Part shown: positions 52,997 to 62,134 of the stretch, piece after piece
Numbering within the stretch: the first letter of the stretch is position 1
Layout of the letters: each line of letters starts with the position of its first letter
Assembly (NCBI RefSeq): GCF_002197755.1
Contig: NZ_NHOT01000007.1
Location: 108,105 to 172,104 of the forward strand
Direction: 5' to 3'
DNA: 64,000 nucleotides
Origin: Pedobacter sp. AJM
Lineage (GTDB): Bacteria; Bacteroidota; Bacteroidia; Sphingobacteriales; Sphingobacteriaceae
Program-made: the position numbers and the translations under genes
The notes under the pieces: generated by a model
Databases searched by the model: none
The model's input: the letters and a program-made list of their open reading frames with translations, nothing else
Told to the model about the DNA's origin: nothing

Positions 52997-53352
52997 TTAA
53001 TTATAAAATATGATGTAGCAGAAGTCCTGTGGGTATCTTTCCTTAAAAAGAAAAGAACGATGTGACTCCTATTTTCAAAAAACTCATTCTTCAAATTCAA
53101 CCTCCTTTAGCTTGTTGAATAAAACTAAATTCCATTTTACTTGATACAAGTCCTAAAGAATAGAAATAAAACAGGGAAGTACCTTCATCGCGAAATGACT
53201 GTATTCTACATAGATAATGTTTTAGCCTAACAAATCAGATCGCTTAAATTATATCTCTATCAGCTAAGGCTTACTACAGATTTGATACATACAAAATGTA
53301 ATTAAACCCTTTAATCAACGTTTTTATACATACATCCACTTTATGATACCGA
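52997..53352. other. intergenic region, no gene seen
   Basis: About 356 bp without a convincing frame on either strand, separating the FNR-mobA operon (minus) from the secreted protein gene at 53353 (plus). It should hold both promoters, but no clear TAnnTTTG was picked out. Confidence 0.4.
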
Positions 53353-54069
53353 ATGAAATTCTTGCCCCTTATTTTGACAATTTTATTTTCTCAGATCGCC
53401 TCCGCTCAAAAATCATTTGTGTTTCCTAAAGTAAAACTGCAAGGTTCTGCTGTTGAACAACTTCAACTGAAAAACTGGACGGTTATTGAAACAGCTCAGG
53501 GCGATTTAAATAACGACCAGGCAGCAGATCTGGCATTGGTTTTTGAATCAAACCAAACCATTGAGGAAACACGAACCTATGGCGATAACAATTCCGAAAT
53601 TATTAAAGAAACACAGAAACCACGTATTTTAGCCATTTATTTTAAAGATAAAACAACGGGTAATTATCATTTATCAACCCAGAATAACGATTTTATCCTA
53701 AGATCTGAAGAAGGCGGAAAACTTGGAGATCCACTACAACAGGTAGAGATTAAAGATCAGCAGCTATTTTTAAGATTCAGAGGGGGTAGTGAGTGGCGAT
53801 GGGAATTGGGTTACACTTTTAAATTCCAGCAAAAGGATTGGTTTCTTACCAGTGCAATTAACCTTTATTTTAACCAGAATACTGGAGATATGACAGAGCG
53901 GATTTACGATTTCAATAGCCGCCAGCTCTTTACTACCATAGGCAATCTGCATCAGCGCGACATCGCCAATCAAAAAACCAGTGAGGTACTATTTTTCAGT
54001 CAGCTGAGAACATTCAAAACTTTTAAAAAGCCATGGGCATGGGAAATCATGCCCAATGTTTATTTATGA
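53353..54069 (+). CDS. secreted hypothetical protein
   Basis: 238 residues. Signal peptide ending near SQIASAQ. Beta-rich domain with an Asp/Asn-rich turn (AQGDLNNDQAADLALVFE) resembling a calcium-binding loop of FG-GAP-type repeats. No further motif known. Single gene, 15 bp before a convergent flavoprotein gene. Confidence 0.65.
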   Translation: MKFLPLILTILFSQIASAQKSFVFPKVKLQGSAVEQLQLKNWTVIETAQGDLNNDQAADLALVFESNQTIEETRTYGDNNSEIIKETQKPRILAIYFKDKTTGNYHLSTQNNDFILRSEEGGKLGDPLQQVEIKDQQLFLRFRGGSEWRWELGYTFKFQQKDWFLTSAINLYFNQNTGDMTERIYDFNSRQLFTTIGNLHQRDIANQKTSEVLFFSQLRTFKTFKKPWAWEIMPNVYL

Positions 54070-54084
54070 AATAAGCTTTATAAA

Positions 54085-55278
54085 TTAAATCTGCTGTGCT
54101 ATGACAAAGCCACTGGCCCAAGCCCATTGAAAATTATATCCCCCAAGCCAGCCTGTCACATCTAAACATTCACCACCAAAAAAGAGATTTGGAATTTTTT
54201 TACATTCCAGCGTTTTAGAAGATATCTCATTCGTATCAATTCCCCCACGCATTACTTCTGCCTTATCATAACCTTTATCTCCTGCCGGCTTTACTTTAAA
54301 ACGATGTATTGTTTGATCTATTAGCTCCATTTCCATTTTGGTTAAGGCAGCAACAGGTTTATTTAGTGGCAAAAACTTCCCTAAGGCATCCGTCAGCTTT
54401 TTGGTGTAAAAACGGTTCAGCAAAGTAGAAACTAAAGTTCGGCCATTGAGTTTACGCGCCTCATCTAACAATTGAAGGATATTTTCTGCGGGAAGAAGAT
54501 TTAAATTCACCACCTCACCTTTGCGCCAGAAGGAAGAAATCTGCAAAACCGCCGGACCGCTCAATCCCCAGTGTGTAAAAAGAATATTTTCTTCAAAAGA
54601 TATCGCTTCATTACTCACTTCGCAAAAAACCGAATTGCCGGAAAGCTGTGAAAACCATTCCTCATCTTTTCCTGTGATGGTTAAAGGAACCAAAGCCGGG
54701 GCAGTTTCTACAATGTTTAACTGATGTTTCCTCGCAAAACGCAAGGCAAAATCAGTGGCACCCATTTTCGGAATTGGTAAGCCTCCGGTGGCAATCACTA
54801 ATTTTTCCGCACGCAGTGAGATTATTTTTCCGTGTTTCTCGTAGGTTACTTTAAATTCATCTGGCAAAACTTCAATTTCCTTCACATCAGCTTTGGTTCT
54901 GATTTCCTGTCCAAAATCGGCACAGACCGAGGTAAACACATCCACCACATCCTTGGCGTTTTTATCATCAGGAAACAATTGCCCCAGCGTTTTTTCTTTT
55001 CCCTGAATACCATAAGTCTCGAAAAAACCAATAGTATCATCAACTGTCCATTGATTAAAGGCAGATTTGATAAAATGAGTATTTGCAGAAATAAACTGCT
55101 CATCTGAAGCAAACAGATTGGTATAATTACAGCGCCCGCCACCGGAGATTAAAATTTTAGCACCGGGTTTTTCATTCTTTTCCAGTACGATGACCTTTTT
55201 ACCGAGATAGCCTGCCTGTACTGCGCACATTAATCCACAGGCACCTGCACCAATAATAATCGCATCTGCATCCATCAT
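54085..55278 (-). CDS. HI0933/YhiN-family FAD-dependent oxidoreductase
   Basis: About 397 residues from the MMDADAIIIGAG start; an upstream Met (55323) is rejected because its -7 box (55303-55310) falls inside the extension. N-terminal Rossmann motif IIGAGACGLMCAVQAG, then PGAKILISGGGRCNYTN, the HI0933 hallmark, and C-terminal NLFFGGECLDVTGWLGGYNFQWAWASG. Function in the cell is not established for the family; related proteins are annotated as flavoproteins of unknown substrate. Confidence 0.9.
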   Translation of the reverse strand: MMDADAIIIGAGACGLMCAVQAGYLGKKVIVLEKNEKPGAKILISGGGRCNYTNLFASDEQFISANTHFIKSAFNQWTVDDTIGFFETYGIQGKEKTLGQLFPDDKNAKDVVDVFTSVCADFGQEIRTKADVKEIEVLPDEFKVTYEKHGKIISLRAEKLVIATGGLPIPKMGATDFALRFARKHQLNIVETAPALVPLTITGKDEEWFSQLSGNSVFCEVSNEAISFEENILFTHWGLSGPAVLQISSFWRKGEVVNLNLLPAENILQLLDEARKLNGRTLVSTLLNRFYTKKLTDALGKFLPLNKPVAALTKMEMELIDQTIHRFKVKPAGDKGYDKAEVMRGGIDTNEISSKTLECKKIPNLFFGGECLDVTGWLGGYNFQWAWASGFVIAQQI

Positions 55279-55292
55279 TAAACCTAAATTGT

Positions 55293-55310
55293 TACTTTTG
55301 TACAAAATTA
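55293..55310. promoter_or_regulatory. overlapping opposed promoters of purK and the flavoprotein gene
   Basis: TACTTTTG (55293-55300, plus, for purK at 55330) and, on the minus strand, TAATTTTG (55303-55310, for the gene at 55278) are two exact TAnnTTTG boxes facing each other across a TTTTGTACAAAA palindrome. Only one could be used at a time and the transcripts would overlap at their 5' ends. Confidence 0.6.
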
Positions 55311-55329
55311 GCATAATTTTCAACCCTTC

Positions 55330-56469
55330 ATGGCAAAACAGATCAGCGAATTAAAATTAGGTATTTTAGGTGGTGGACAACTCGGCAGGATGCTGATTCA
55401 GCAGGCGATTAACTATAATGTAACCAGTTTGGTTTTGGATCCGGATCCGGATGCGCCCTGCAAGCACCTGGCAAACTATTTTGAAAATGGTTCCATTACA
55501 GATTTTGACACCGTTTACAATTTTGGAAAAAAGGCTGACATCATCACTATCGAAATAGAAAAAGTTAATATTGAAGCTTTAGAACAACTGGAAAAAGAAG
55601 GCAAGCAAGTGTTTCCCCAATCGAGGGTAATCCGTTTGATTCAGGATAAAGGTGTACAAAAACAGTTTTTTAAGGAAAATGATATTCCAACCTCTCCTTT
55701 TCAGATTGTGAATACCAGAGAAGATCTTGAAAACAGCCAGATTCCTTTTCCATATATTTTAAAATTGCGCAAAGACGGGTATGATGGTAAAGGCGTAATG
55801 AGAATAAACAGTGCAGATGATTTGAAAAATGCCTTTGATGCCCCCTGCATTATTGAAAAACTGGTCGATTTTGAAAAGGAAGTTGCAGTTATTGTAGCCA
55901 GAAATGCAAAAGGCGACATGAAAACCTTTCCAATGGTAGAGATGGAATTTAATCCTGAAGCGAACCTGGTTGAGTTTCTGATCTCCCCTTCTACTTATGC
56001 TGAAAGTCTACAGCAGAAAGCCGAAAACATTGCTAAAAACATCGCATCAGCCATGAACATTACCGGAATTTTAGCGGTAGAAATGTTCGTTTCCAGCGAT
56101 GGAGAAATCCTGGTAAACGAGGTTGCCCCGCGACCACACAATAGCGGTCACCATACCATAGAGGGCAATTATGTTTCTCAGTTTGAGCAGCACTTAAGGT
56201 CTATCTATAATTTGCCTTTGGGCGATACCACCAGCATTACCAATGCCGTAATGATTAACCTGTTGGGCGAAAAAGGTTCAGAAGGCGTTGCCAAATACGA
56301 AAACTTGGAAAAAATAATGGCTATTGACGGTGTTTTTGTTCACCTCTATGGAAAAAAATATACCAAAGCTTTTCGTAAGATGGGACACGTAACCATTGTT
56401 GACATCGACAGGGATAAGGCCATTGAAAAAGCAAGATATGTACAAAAGACTCTTAAAGTAATTGCTTAA
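55330..56469 (+). CDS. purK: 5-(carboxyamino)imidazole ribonucleotide synthase
   Basis: 379 residues, full length. ATP-grasp enzyme: ILGGGQLGRMLIQQAI, the ATP-binding KLRKDGYDGKGVMRI, VDFEKEVAVIVARN, and ILVNEVAPRPHNSGHHTIEG. It makes N5-CAIR in purine synthesis, the substrate of PurE encoded 76 bp downstream. The spacer between them is a low-complexity purine-rich repeat. Confidence 0.95.
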   Translation: MAKQISELKLGILGGGQLGRMLIQQAINYNVTSLVLDPDPDAPCKHLANYFENGSITDFDTVYNFGKKADIITIEIEKVNIEALEQLEKEGKQVFPQSRVIRLIQDKGVQKQFFKENDIPTSPFQIVNTREDLENSQIPFPYILKLRKDGYDGKGVMRINSADDLKNAFDAPCIIEKLVDFEKEVAVIVARNAKGDMKTFPMVEMEFNPEANLVEFLISPSTYAESLQQKAENIAKNIASAMNITGILAVEMFVSSDGEILVNEVAPRPHNSGHHTIEGNYVSQFEQHLRSIYNLPLGDTTSITNAVMINLLGEKGSEGVAKYENLEKIMAIDGVFVHLYGKKYTKAFRKMGHVTIVDIDRDKAIEKARYVQKTLKVIA

Positions 56470-56545
56470 ATAAATAAAGAGCAAGGAACAAAGATTAAAG
56501 AGCAAAGACTAAGGATTAAGGACAATAAGCGATAAAATAAATATC

Positions 56546-57028
56546 ATGAGTGCAAAAGTAGGAATAATCATGGGCAGCAAATCAGACTTACCTGTTATGC
56601 AGGATGCCGCTGATGTGTTAAAGGAATTTGGGATTGATTATGAAATCACCATAGTATCTGCGCATAGAACACCTGAACGCATGTTTCATTATGCGAAGGA
56701 TGCCCATGCCAGAGGTTTAAAAGTAATCATCGCCGGAGCTGGCGGTGCAGCTCATTTACCCGGAATGGTGGCTTCTATTACCACATTGCCTGTAATTGGC
56801 GTTCCGGTAAAATCTTCCAACTCCATTGATGGCTGGGACAGTATTTTATCTATCCTGCAAATGCCTAATGGCATTCCGGTAGCCACAGTTGCACTTAATG
56901 CCGCGAAGAATGCCGGCTTACTGTCTGTTCAGATTTTAGCTACGGCAGATGAATCTTTAACCTTAAAAATGCAGGCCTACAAAGATGAGTTGAAAAGAAA
57001 AGTGGAAGAAAGCGCTGAAAGCATGTAA
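56546..57028 (+). CDS. purE: N5-CAIR mutase
   Basis: 160 residues. [24 protein letters not shown] and [17 protein letters not shown], then VGVPVKSS-type loop, match class I PurE. Converts N5-CAIR to CAIR after PurK. Operon with purK and possibly the acyltransferase gene that begins 17 bp downstream. Confidence 0.95.
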   Translation: MSAKVGIIMGSKSDLPVMQDAADVLKEFGIDYEITIVSAHRTPERMFHYAKDAHARGLKVIIAGAGGAAHLPGMVASITTLPVIGVPVKSSNSIDGWDSILSILQMPNGIPVATVALNAAKNAGLLSVQILATADESLTLKMQAYKDELKRKVEESAESM

Positions 57029-57045
57029 TCCCCTATTTCCATTTC

Positions 57046-58179
57046 ATGAACGCTCAAACTGAAGTACTCAATGCTAAAAACCATTATCAGATTCTGGATG
57101 GTTTACGTGGTGTAGCCGCTTTTTTTGTGGTGATGTTTCATATTATGGAAGCATTTGCGATGGGCAACCGTTTCGAACAGCTGTTAAACCATGGTTATCT
57201 GGCCGTTGATTTTTTCTTCCTGTTATCTGGTTTTGTAATTGCTTATGCTTATGATGACCGTTGGGAAAAATTAACAAAATGGGCGTTCATTAAACGGAGA
57301 CTGATCAGGTTACAGCCCATGGTCATCATCGGGACGATTATTGGTGCCGTTTTATTTTATCAGGGCGCAGGAGCAACATTCCCACCCATTGCGCAAACGC
57401 CTGTCTGGCAGCTGATATTAACTATGTTAGTTGGTTTTACTGTAATCCCCGTATTACCTTCTATGGATATCAGGGGCTGGCAGGAAATGCATCCATTAAA
57501 TGGTCCGGCATGGTCCTTATTTTTCGAATACATTGGTAATATTTTATATGCCCTACTGGTAAGAAAATTTTCTAAAACCGCATTATCCATTCTGGTTTTA
57601 TTGGCTGCCTGTTTATTAATTTACCACACCGTATTGGGGAAGCAGGGCGATGTAATTGGCGGCTGGTCTGTGAATACTGAACAACTTACCATAGGTTTTA
57701 CCCGGTTATTATTTCCTTTTTTTGCAGGTGTGCTGTTATGCAGGTTTGGGAAACTCATTCATATAAAAGGTGGATTTTGGATCTGTGCCGTTTTATTGCT
57801 TACGGTATTATCCTTTCCGAGGTTGGGTGGACAAGAAAAGCTTTGGATGAATGGATTATATGAATCAGTTGTAATTATTTTTATTTTCCCACTGATTGTT
57901 TCTATTGGTGCCGGAAGCCATATCGCTGGAAAAACCAGCCAGAAAATATGTAAATTTCTGGGCGATATCTCCTACCCGCTTTACATCACCCATTATCCAC
58001 TTATTTACGTTTACACGGCCTGGGTGATTGACCATAAAATTCCAGTGGAAAGAGGACTTCCAATGGGCTTATTATTATTTGCAGGAAGTATTGGTATTGC
58101 CTATTTAAGTTTGAAATATTACGATGAACCCGTTCGAAACTGGTTGCAGAAGAAATTCCTGAAAAAATTTAGAGCCTAA
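57046..58179 (+). CDS. acyltransferase 3 family membrane protein
   Basis: 377 residues, about ten transmembrane helices. N-terminal HYQILDGLRGVAAFFVVMFH contains the catalytic-type Arg and His of the OafA/YrhL acyltransferase 3 family, and ISYPLYITHYPLIYV is also typical. Likely acylates a surface glycan or lipid; substrate unknown. Its last four bases overlap the end of the convergent YqgE gene. Confidence 0.9.
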   Translation: MNAQTEVLNAKNHYQILDGLRGVAAFFVVMFHIMEAFAMGNRFEQLLNHGYLAVDFFFLLSGFVIAYAYDDRWEKLTKWAFIKRRLIRLQPMVIIGTIIGAVLFYQGAGATFPPIAQTPVWQLILTMLVGFTVIPVLPSMDIRGWQEMHPLNGPAWSLFFEYIGNILYALLVRKFSKTALSILVLLAACLLIYHTVLGKQGDVIGGWSVNTEQLTIGFTRLLFPFFAGVLLCRFGKLIHIKGGFWICAVLLLTVLSFPRLGGQEKLWMNGLYESVVIIFIFPLIVSIGAGSHIAGKTSQKICKFLGDISYPLYITHYPLIYVYTAWVIDHKIPVERGLPMGLLLFAGSIGIAYLSLKYYDEPVRNWLQKKFLKKFRA

Positions 58180-58739
58180 TTTAAACTCGGATCAATCGGA
58201 AAATTGCTTACATGTGCATATTTGGGTCCGAGATTTACAATTACATCCCGCCAGAGTTTTTCATCATCATTACCAAAAATAAGATTGAGATCAGATACTT
58301 CGCTTACCATCCAGGCATTTTGTTGCAATTCTCTGTCCAGCTGCCCGTTATCCCAACCAGAATAACCCATAAAAAACTTAACCTCATGCTCATCGATGGC
58401 ATTGGTATTGATTAAAACTTTAAGCGTTTCAAAATTACCGCCCCAATACAAGCCATTGCCAATGGGCTCCCCGCTTTGTAGTTTATCATAAGCCCTATGG
58501 ATAAAATGCAGGGTATCAGCAGCAACAGGTCCGCCGAAATAAATATGATTTTGAGCTTCCCATAGATCCTGCATCACATCTTTCAAAATAACATTCGCCA
58601 CCTGATTTAAAATATAACCCACAGAACCGTCGTTGCCATGCTCAGACAATAATACCACAGACCGCTTAAAATTAGGATCAGACATAAAGGGTTCAGAGAT
58701 CAATAAACGACCTGTTTTTGGTTTTATATTGTTAAGCAT
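58176..58739 (-). CDS. YqgE/AlgH family protein
   Basis: 187 residues from the internal Met (MLNNIKPKTGRLLISEP); a Met 24 nt earlier is less likely. Family features: GRLLISEPFMSDPNFKRSVVLLSEH, GSVGYILNQ and YWGGNFETLKVLIN, with SGWDNGQLDRELQQNAW. Function unknown. Its start region overlaps the start region of pdxH on the other strand (divergent). Confidence 0.9.
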   Translation of the reverse strand: MLNNIKPKTGRLLISEPFMSDPNFKRSVVLLSEHGNDGSVGYILNQVANVILKDVMQDLWEAQNHIYFGGPVAADTLHFIHRAYDKLQSGEPIGNGLYWGGNFETLKVLINTNAIDEHEVKFFMGYSGWDNGQLDRELQQNAWMVSEVSDLNLIFGNDDEKLWRDVIVNLGPKYAHVSNFPIDPSLN

Positions 58740-58773
58740 GATGATAATCATTTGTAGCACCATAAAAGATGCC

Positions 58774-58781
58774 TATTTTTG
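58774..58781 (+). promoter_or_regulatory. -7 box of pdxH
   Basis: TATTTTTG matches TAnnTTTG and ends 4 bp before the pdxH ATG (58786), implying a leaderless transcript. It also shows that the longer frame from 58633 is not the gene start. Confidence 0.6.
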
Positions 58782-58785
58782 TTTT

Positions 58786-59436
58786 ATGCAAGTTACTAAT
58801 GAATATCTACAAAACCTGCGCCAAGAATATAAAAGCGCCACGTTAGATGAGTCTGACGTAGATAAAAATCCTATTACACAATTTAAAAAATGGTTTGACC
58901 ATGCAGTTGAAGCGCAAATTTATGAGCCGAATGTGATGACCCTGGCTACTGCTGATAAATCAGGAAGACCAGATGCCCGTATTGTGCTATTAAAGGGAGT
59001 GGATGATGATGGATTTCGCTTTTACACCAATTACTTAAGTGCAAAAGGTAAAGAATTAAAAAGAAATCCTTATGCCGCACTGGTATTCTTCTGGCCAGAG
59101 CTGGAAAGACAAGTAAGAGTGGAAGGAACGGTAGAAAAGCTGGATAAGGAAACTTCAGAAGCTTATTTTAATACCCGTCCGGTAGCAAGCCAGATTGGCG
59201 CCATTGCATCACCCCAAAGCCAGGTGATTCCAGACAGATCTTTTTTAGAGGAAAAATTTGAGGATTTAAAAGCCAAAAGTGAAGATAAAGCCATTGTAAA
59301 ACCAGCACATTGGGGTGGTTATATCGTTAAACCTACTCGCATCGAATTCTGGCAAGGCAGAAGAAGTCGCCTGCACGACCGCGTGAATTTTGAATGGATT
59401 AAAAATGAATGGGTTAGAAACCGATTGGCACCATAA
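58786..59436 (+). CDS. pdxH: pyridoxamine 5'-phosphate oxidase
   Basis: 216 residues from the ATG at 58786 (MQVTNEYLQNLRQEYK). Motifs: NVMTLATADKSGRPDARIVLLKG (FMN), FYTNYLSAKGKEL, VASQIGAIASPQSQ, WGGYIVKPTRIEFWQGRRSRLHDR. Makes pyridoxal 5'-phosphate from PNP or PMP with FMN and oxygen. The frame is open upstream but no family residues are there. Confidence 0.93.
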   Translation: MQVTNEYLQNLRQEYKSATLDESDVDKNPITQFKKWFDHAVEAQIYEPNVMTLATADKSGRPDARIVLLKGVDDDGFRFYTNYLSAKGKELKRNPYAALVFFWPELERQVRVEGTVEKLDKETSEAYFNTRPVASQIGAIASPQSQVIPDRSFLEEKFEDLKAKSEDKAIVKPAHWGGYIVKPTRIEFWQGRRSRLHDRVNFEWIKNEWVRNRLAP

Positions 59437-59529
59437 TAATCTATCTAAAATACAATGGAGATCTCCCATCCGGCAAGATCTCTATCTTTAATTCAAATCA
59501 TAAGCTATAATTTCAAAGGAAGTGTATAT

Positions 59530-60444
59530 ATGAACAAAACAGCCAAAACGATTAAAAACATCTCAGTAATCGGGTCTGGAACGATGGGAAATGGTATTGC
59601 ACATTTGTTTGCACAGTTTGATTACCAGGTTAGCCTGATCGATATCAATGCATCTGCACTTGAACAGGCCATAAGAACCATTGATAAAAATCTGGACAGA
59701 CAAGTGAGTAAAGGATTATTAATTCCTGCACAGAAAACAAGTGCCCTCCAAAACATCAAAACCTTTACATCCATCAGTGAAGGCGTGGCTCATGCAGATT
59801 TAATTGTGGAAGCGGCAACTGAAAATGTGGATCTGAAATTAAAAATATTCAAGGATCTTGATCTTTATGCGCCTGCCGGTGCCATTTTAGCATCCAACAC
59901 TTCATCCATTTCCATTACACAAATCGCGTCGGTTACACATCGCGGAGCACAGGTTATTGGAATGCATTTTATGAATCCGGTTCCGGTGATGAAACTGGTA
60001 GAGGTAATCAGGGGTTATCAAACCAGTGATGAAACCACCGAAACCATCATGTCGCTTTCCGAAAAGCTTGAAAAAGTTCCTGTTGAAGTAAACGATTACC
60101 CCGGTTTTGTGGCTAACCGGATTTTAATGCCCATGATTAATGAAGCCATCTATACTTTATATGAAGGAGTTGCTGGCGTTTATGAAATTGATACCGTTAT
60201 GAAAATGGGTATGGCTCATCCCATGGGCCCGCTTCAACTGGCTGATTTTATCGGGCTTGATGTTTGTCTGGCCATCCTGAAAGTACTACATGAGGGATTT
60301 GGAAATCCTAAATATGCACCATGCCCGTTACTCATTAATATGGTTGCTGCTGGCAAAAAAGGTGTAAAATCAGGTGAGGGATTTTATAAATATCATGCCG
60401 GTTCAAAAGATTTAGTTGTTGCTGACAAATTCATTAAATCCTAA
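59530..60444 (+). CDS. 3-hydroxybutyryl-CoA dehydrogenase
   Basis: 304 residues from the ATG at 59530 ([17 protein letters not shown]), preceded by a purine-rich AAAGGAAGT that could act as a ribosome site. NAD motif [17 protein letters not shown], catalytic SNTSSISIT, and [17 protein letters not shown] with the conserved His. Oxidises or forms 3-hydroxyacyl-CoA in butyrate- or PHB-type metabolism. An earlier Met at 59455 would add an untypical stretch. Confidence 0.92.
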   Translation: MNKTAKTIKNISVIGSGTMGNGIAHLFAQFDYQVSLIDINASALEQAIRTIDKNLDRQVSKGLLIPAQKTSALQNIKTFTSISEGVAHADLIVEAATENVDLKLKIFKDLDLYAPAGAILASNTSSISITQIASVTHRGAQVIGMHFMNPVPVMKLVEVIRGYQTSDETTETIMSLSEKLEKVPVEVNDYPGFVANRILMPMINEAIYTLYEGVAGVYEIDTVMKMGMAHPMGPLQLADFIGLDVCLAILKVLHEGFGNPKYAPCPLLINMVAAGKKGVKSGEGFYKYHAGSKDLVVADKFIKS

Positions 60445-60463
60445 TTTTTTTAGTATTTTATTT

Positions 60464-60471
60464 TATATTTG
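60464..60471 (+). promoter_or_regulatory. -7 box of ruvB
   Basis: TATATTTG is an exact TAnnTTTG and ends 4 bp before the ruvB ATG at 60476, again indicating a leaderless mRNA. Confidence 0.6.
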
Positions 60472-60475
60472 CAAT

Positions 60476-61498
60476 ATGAACGAAAATCTTGATCCGGATC
60501 CAAGCCAGCTTTCACCTGCAGATCGTGACATTGAAAGGGTACTGAGGCCACAGGCATTTGAAGATTTTACGGGCCAGGAAAAGGTGATGGAAAATCTGCG
60601 CATTTTCGTTCAGGCAGCCAAACTACGTGGTGAAGCACTCGATCACGTATTGCTGCACGGCCCGCCGGGTTTGGGTAAAACCACACTTTCTTATATTATT
60701 GCCAATGAAATGGGCGCCGGAATTAAGGTTACCTCAGGCCCGGTATTGGATAAACCGGGAGATTTAGCCGGACTTTTAACCGGCCTGGATGAAGGCGATA
60801 TCCTTTTTATTGATGAAATCCATCGCTTATCACCTTTGGTAGAAGAATACCTATATTCTGCGATGGAAGATTTTAAGATTGACATCATGCTGGAAACCGG
60901 CCCAAATGCCCGTTCTGTTCAGATCTCGCTTAATCCTTTTACATTAGTTGGTGCCACCACCCGATCTGGTTTGCTTACTGCACCGCTTCGGGCAAGATTT
61001 GGAATCAACTGCCGTTTGGCTTACTATGATGCCAAATTACTAACCACCATTGTTCTTCGTTCGTCAGATATTTTAAATACCCCCATCAGTGATGAAGGTG
61101 CTTTTGAAATTGCTCGCCGAAGCCGGGGTACGCCGCGTATTGCCAATGCCCTGTTGCGCCGAACCCGTGATTTCGCACAAATTAAAGGTACAGGCAGCAT
61201 CGATCCTGAAATTGCCAACTATGCCTTAAATGCACTAAATGTGGATGAACATGGCTTGGATGAAATGGATAATAAAATACTGACTACTATTATCGATAAA
61301 TTTAAGGGCGGCCCGGTGGGTTTAAAAACCATTGCCACGGCTGTTGGAGAAGATGAAGGTACCATTGAGGAAGTTTATGAACCTTTCCTGATCCAGGAGG
61401 GATTTATCATGCGTACTTCACGTGGAAGAGAAGTAACAGAAGCTGCCTACAAACACTTGAAAAAGAATTATCCGGCACAAACCGGGAAATTATTCTAA
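60476..61498 (+). CDS. ruvB: Holliday junction DNA helicase RuvB
   Basis: 340 residues from the ATG at 60476 ([21 protein letters not shown]). Walker [10 protein letters not shown] (residues 61-69), Walker [19 protein letters not shown], sensor [20 protein letters not shown], and C-terminal [16 protein letters not shown]. The gene directly follows the 3-hydroxybutyryl-CoA dehydrogenase gene, 31 bp away; it has its own promoter box. ruvA and ruvC are not nearby. Confidence 0.95.
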   Translation: MNENLDPDPSQLSPADRDIERVLRPQAFEDFTGQEKVMENLRIFVQAAKLRGEALDHVLLHGPPGLGKTTLSYIIANEMGAGIKVTSGPVLDKPGDLAGLLTGLDEGDILFIDEIHRLSPLVEEYLYSAMEDFKIDIMLETGPNARSVQISLNPFTLVGATTRSGLLTAPLRARFGINCRLAYYDAKLLTTIVLRSSDILNTPISDEGAFEIARRSRGTPRIANALLRRTRDFAQIKGTGSIDPEIANYALNALNVDEHGLDEMDNKILTTIIDKFKGGPVGLKTIATAVGEDEGTIEEVYEPFLIQEGFIMRTSRGREVTEAAYKHLKKNYPAQTGKLF

Positions 61499-61556
61499 CC
61501 TCATCATATACACTATAGCTGCATGTTAATAATAATGATGCTATGCAGAATAATTT

Positions 61557-61974
61557 CCCGCTGATCAGTAAGGATTATTTATCCCTGATTGAAGGTATTA
61601 TTTAAGATCTGCGTTTATCTTCAAAAATCTGCGGGAGAATATAAATGGTGATGGTTCCCGCTGATTAATAGGGATTCTCGCTGATTGAAATTTTTAATAC
61701 CCAAATATCATTTAATGTCTGCGTTTATCTTCAAAATCTGCGGGAGAATATAAATGTGGATGGTTCCCGCCGATTAATAGGGATTCTCGCTGATTGAAAT
61801 TTTTAATACCCAAATATCATTTAATGTCTTCGTTTATCTTCAAAAATCTGCGGGAGAATATAAATGGTGATGGTTCCCGCTGATTAATAGGGATTCTCGC
61901 TGATTGAAATTGTTAATGCCCAAACATCACTTAAGATCTGCGTTTATCTTCGAAAATCTGCGGGAGAATATGAA
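61557..61974. repeat. ~110-bp tandem repeat, about four copies
   Basis: Units with periods of 109, 110 and 110 bp, each starting TCTGCGGGAGAAT at 61628, 61737, 61847 and 61957 (last partial), preceded by a degenerate copy from ~61557. Each contains GGTTCCCGC(T/C)GATTAATAGGGATTCTCGCTGATT-like arms, related in style to the repeat at 37861. It lies between ruvB and the GNAT/nitrilase gene. Confidence 0.9.
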
Positions 61975-62134
61975 AATACTGTCACTCAAAAGGTCTCGCA
62001 AATCAATTAACCATCAGTAAAATATCCTGAAAAGGATATGAGCTACATTTTTGAATCTGTTTTAATATTATAATTATTGTTTAACCAAACATTTAGTGCT
62101 TCCATCCGTTCAGTTAGGGTAAAACCAGCAAATT

